Positions 14,351 through 14,794 of a stretch of DNA of 14,794 nt are shown here, in pieces. The position numbers were made by a program, and so were the translations under genes. Source of the DNA: an uncultured Clostridium sp. (lineage in GTDB: Bacteria > Bacillota > Clostridia > Lachnospirales > Lachnospiraceae); NCBI GenBank assembly GCA_900541315.1, contig UQJF01000081.1, positions 1-14,794 of the forward strand. Direction: 5' to 3'. The notes under the pieces were generated by a model, which was not told the DNA's origin, searched no databases, and saw nothing but the letters and a program-made list of their open reading frames with translations. Positions within the stretch are counted from its first letter, which is position 1. Each line of letters starts with the position of its first letter.

Positions 14351-14379
14351 TTTTTATCATATAAAGAAGATAAAGTCAA
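14351..14379 (-). promoter_or_regulatory. Promoter of the GlpA-like operon
   Basis: On the minus strand TTGACT (14379-14374), a 17-bp spacer and TAAAAA (14356-14351) preceded by TG (extended -10). It lies about 60 bases ahead of the GlpA-like start. The -10 box is imperfect, so regulation by an activator or repressor is plausible. Confidence 0.6.
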
Positions 14380-14423
14380 TGTTTTTCTGATTTCATCTTA
14401 ATATTTATGGGATAAATTCAATC

Positions 14424-14450
14424 GTTGATGTCATGATTTAAATGACCAAC
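14424..14450. promoter_or_regulatory. Inverted repeat, candidate GntR-type operator
   Basis: GTTG-atg-TCAT and ATGA-c-CAAC form an imperfect dyad around an AT-rich centre, about 45 bp upstream of the GlpA-like -35 box and next to the GntR regulator. FadR-subfamily operators often have TGGT/ACCA-like half sites. This is a pattern-based suggestion only. Confidence 0.35.
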
Positions 14451-14471
14451 ATAATTAAATTTGCAGACATG

Positions 14472-14509
14472 TAAAAAAAGCAGCTCCTGCTCATTTTAAG
14501 CAGGGCTGC
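14472..14509 (-). terminator. Intrinsic terminator of the GntR-family gene
   Basis: On the minus strand GCAGCCCTGCT pairs with AGCAGGAGCTGC (11 bp with one bulged A) around a 7-base loop, followed by seven T residues (14479-14473). It begins 37 bases past the GntR stop codon. A second small hairpin (14518-14532, AACCG/CGGTT) lies between. Confidence 0.88.
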
Positions 14510-14531
14510 CGAATATTAACCGCATTACGGT

Positions 14532-14553
14532 TCTTTTATGACTCTTTTATGAC
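14532..14553. repeat. 11-bp tandem duplication over the GntR stop codon
   Basis: The plus-strand unit tcttttatgac is present twice head to tail (14532-14542 and 14543-14553). The inner copy contains the TAA stop of the GntR gene (14547-14549, minus strand), so the end of the coding sequence appears to have been duplicated by slippage. Confidence 0.6.
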
Positions 14554-14748
14554 CCTATTCTGTACCGGTTATGGTTGTACATCAGGTGGAAATACATTTC
14601 CTGTCTCGCATCTTCTCCCCGCCCATCCCGGATAGCTTCAAAAATGCGCCGATGGGATAATAAAGTCTGCTCATATTCTGTTTCTTCTACAGAATCTGCA
14701 AAAACACGCACACCTTCTGTGATCACCGGAATCAGATTGGTCATGACC
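14547..14748 (-). CDS. GntR-family regulator, FCD domain, C-terminal fragment (gene cut by contig end)
   Basis: Only the last 66 or so residues are present. The end of an FCD (FadR C-terminal) ligand-binding domain is recognisable from the helix pattern HRRIFEAIRDGRGEDARQEMYFHLMYNHNRY, where small carboxylic acids usually bind. The DNA-binding N-terminus lies beyond the window. Genuine sequence stops at 14748; an apparent upstream start (MGSEMCIRDR) is translated adapter and must not be used. It probably controls the adjacent GlpA-like operon. A strong terminator follows its stop. Confidence 0.75.
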
Positions 14749-14794
14749 CTGTCTCTTATACACATCTCCGAGCCCACGAGACGGAGCTACATCT
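14749..14794. other. Illumina Nextera adapter and index (sequencing artefact)
   Basis: Bases 14749-14767 are the Tn5 mosaic end CTGTCTCTTATACACATCT. Bases 14768-14782 are the rest of the read-2 transposase adapter, CCGAGCCCACGAGAC. Bases 14783-14790 (GGAGCTAC) look like an i7 index, and ATCT opens the flow-cell primer. This is library adapter left at a contig end, not genome. Confidence 0.97.

Noticed and set aside
14749..14767. Genuine Tn5/IS50 end
   Set aside because: The mosaic end is followed by the read-2 adapter and index rather than transposon sequence.
14749..14777. Extension of the GntR fragment starting MGSEMCIRDR
   Set aside because: These codons are translated from the Nextera adapter.

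Overview
The window looks like a chromosomal contig from a low-to-mid GC, spore-forming, anaerobic Firmicute, most likely a Lachnospiraceae-type Clostridium. The basis is strong AGGAGG-type ribosome binding sites, a CotS-family spore coat protein, a VanW-family cell-wall protein, an anaerobic GlpA-like/DUF1667 oxidoreductase cluster, and tight, translationally coupled operons almost all on the minus strand. No phage, transposase, CRISPR array or tRNA is visible. The organism call is inferred from gene content only.

Left edge (1-322): two near-consensus tandem promoters with A-tracts fire leftward out of the window, followed by a leader that resembles those before 16S rRNA in clostridia. An rRNA operon probably starts just beyond base 1. 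Next, on the minus strand, come a CotS-like gene (323-1417) with a terminator-like hairpin directly in front of its ribosome binding site, and a three-gene operon: Lrp/AsnC regulator, class I aminotransferase, tRNA methyltransferase TrmL (3842 to 1668), closed by a strong terminator at 1545-1574.

Middle (3950-7777, minus strand): endonuclease III, then a DnaQ-like exonuclease, a 36-residue single-pass membrane peptide, a secreted VanW/G5 protein, and a free-standing AIR-synthase C-terminal domain. The last four are packed by overlapping or nearly overlapping start and stop signals. The only plus-strand gene, a BmrR-like MerR regulator (7952-8800), has its own promoter and a 16-bp tandem repeat in its leader. 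It runs tail-to-tail into a cobalamin-binding radical SAM/DUF4080 protein, which is coupled to a dCMP deaminase (11051 to 8768).

Right part (11189-14748, minus strand): a GlpA-like FAD dehydrogenase with a C-terminal [2Fe-2S] (BFD-like) domain, a second FAD/NAD(P) oxidoreductase and a DUF1667 protein form one operon with a clear promoter and terminator. It probably oxidises glycerol-3-phosphate or a similar hydroxy acid. Upstream lies the 3' end of a GntR/FCD regulator, cut off by the end of the genuine sequence.

The last 46 bases (14749-14794) are not genomic. They match the Illumina Nextera transposase adapter plus an index, so the contig ends in sequencing adapter on the right and at a probable rRNA operon on the left. 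No clearly new defence or mobile system was found. The best leads are the attenuator-like hairpin in front of the coat gene, the small membrane peptide, and the half-size AIR-synthase protein fused by overlap to VanW.
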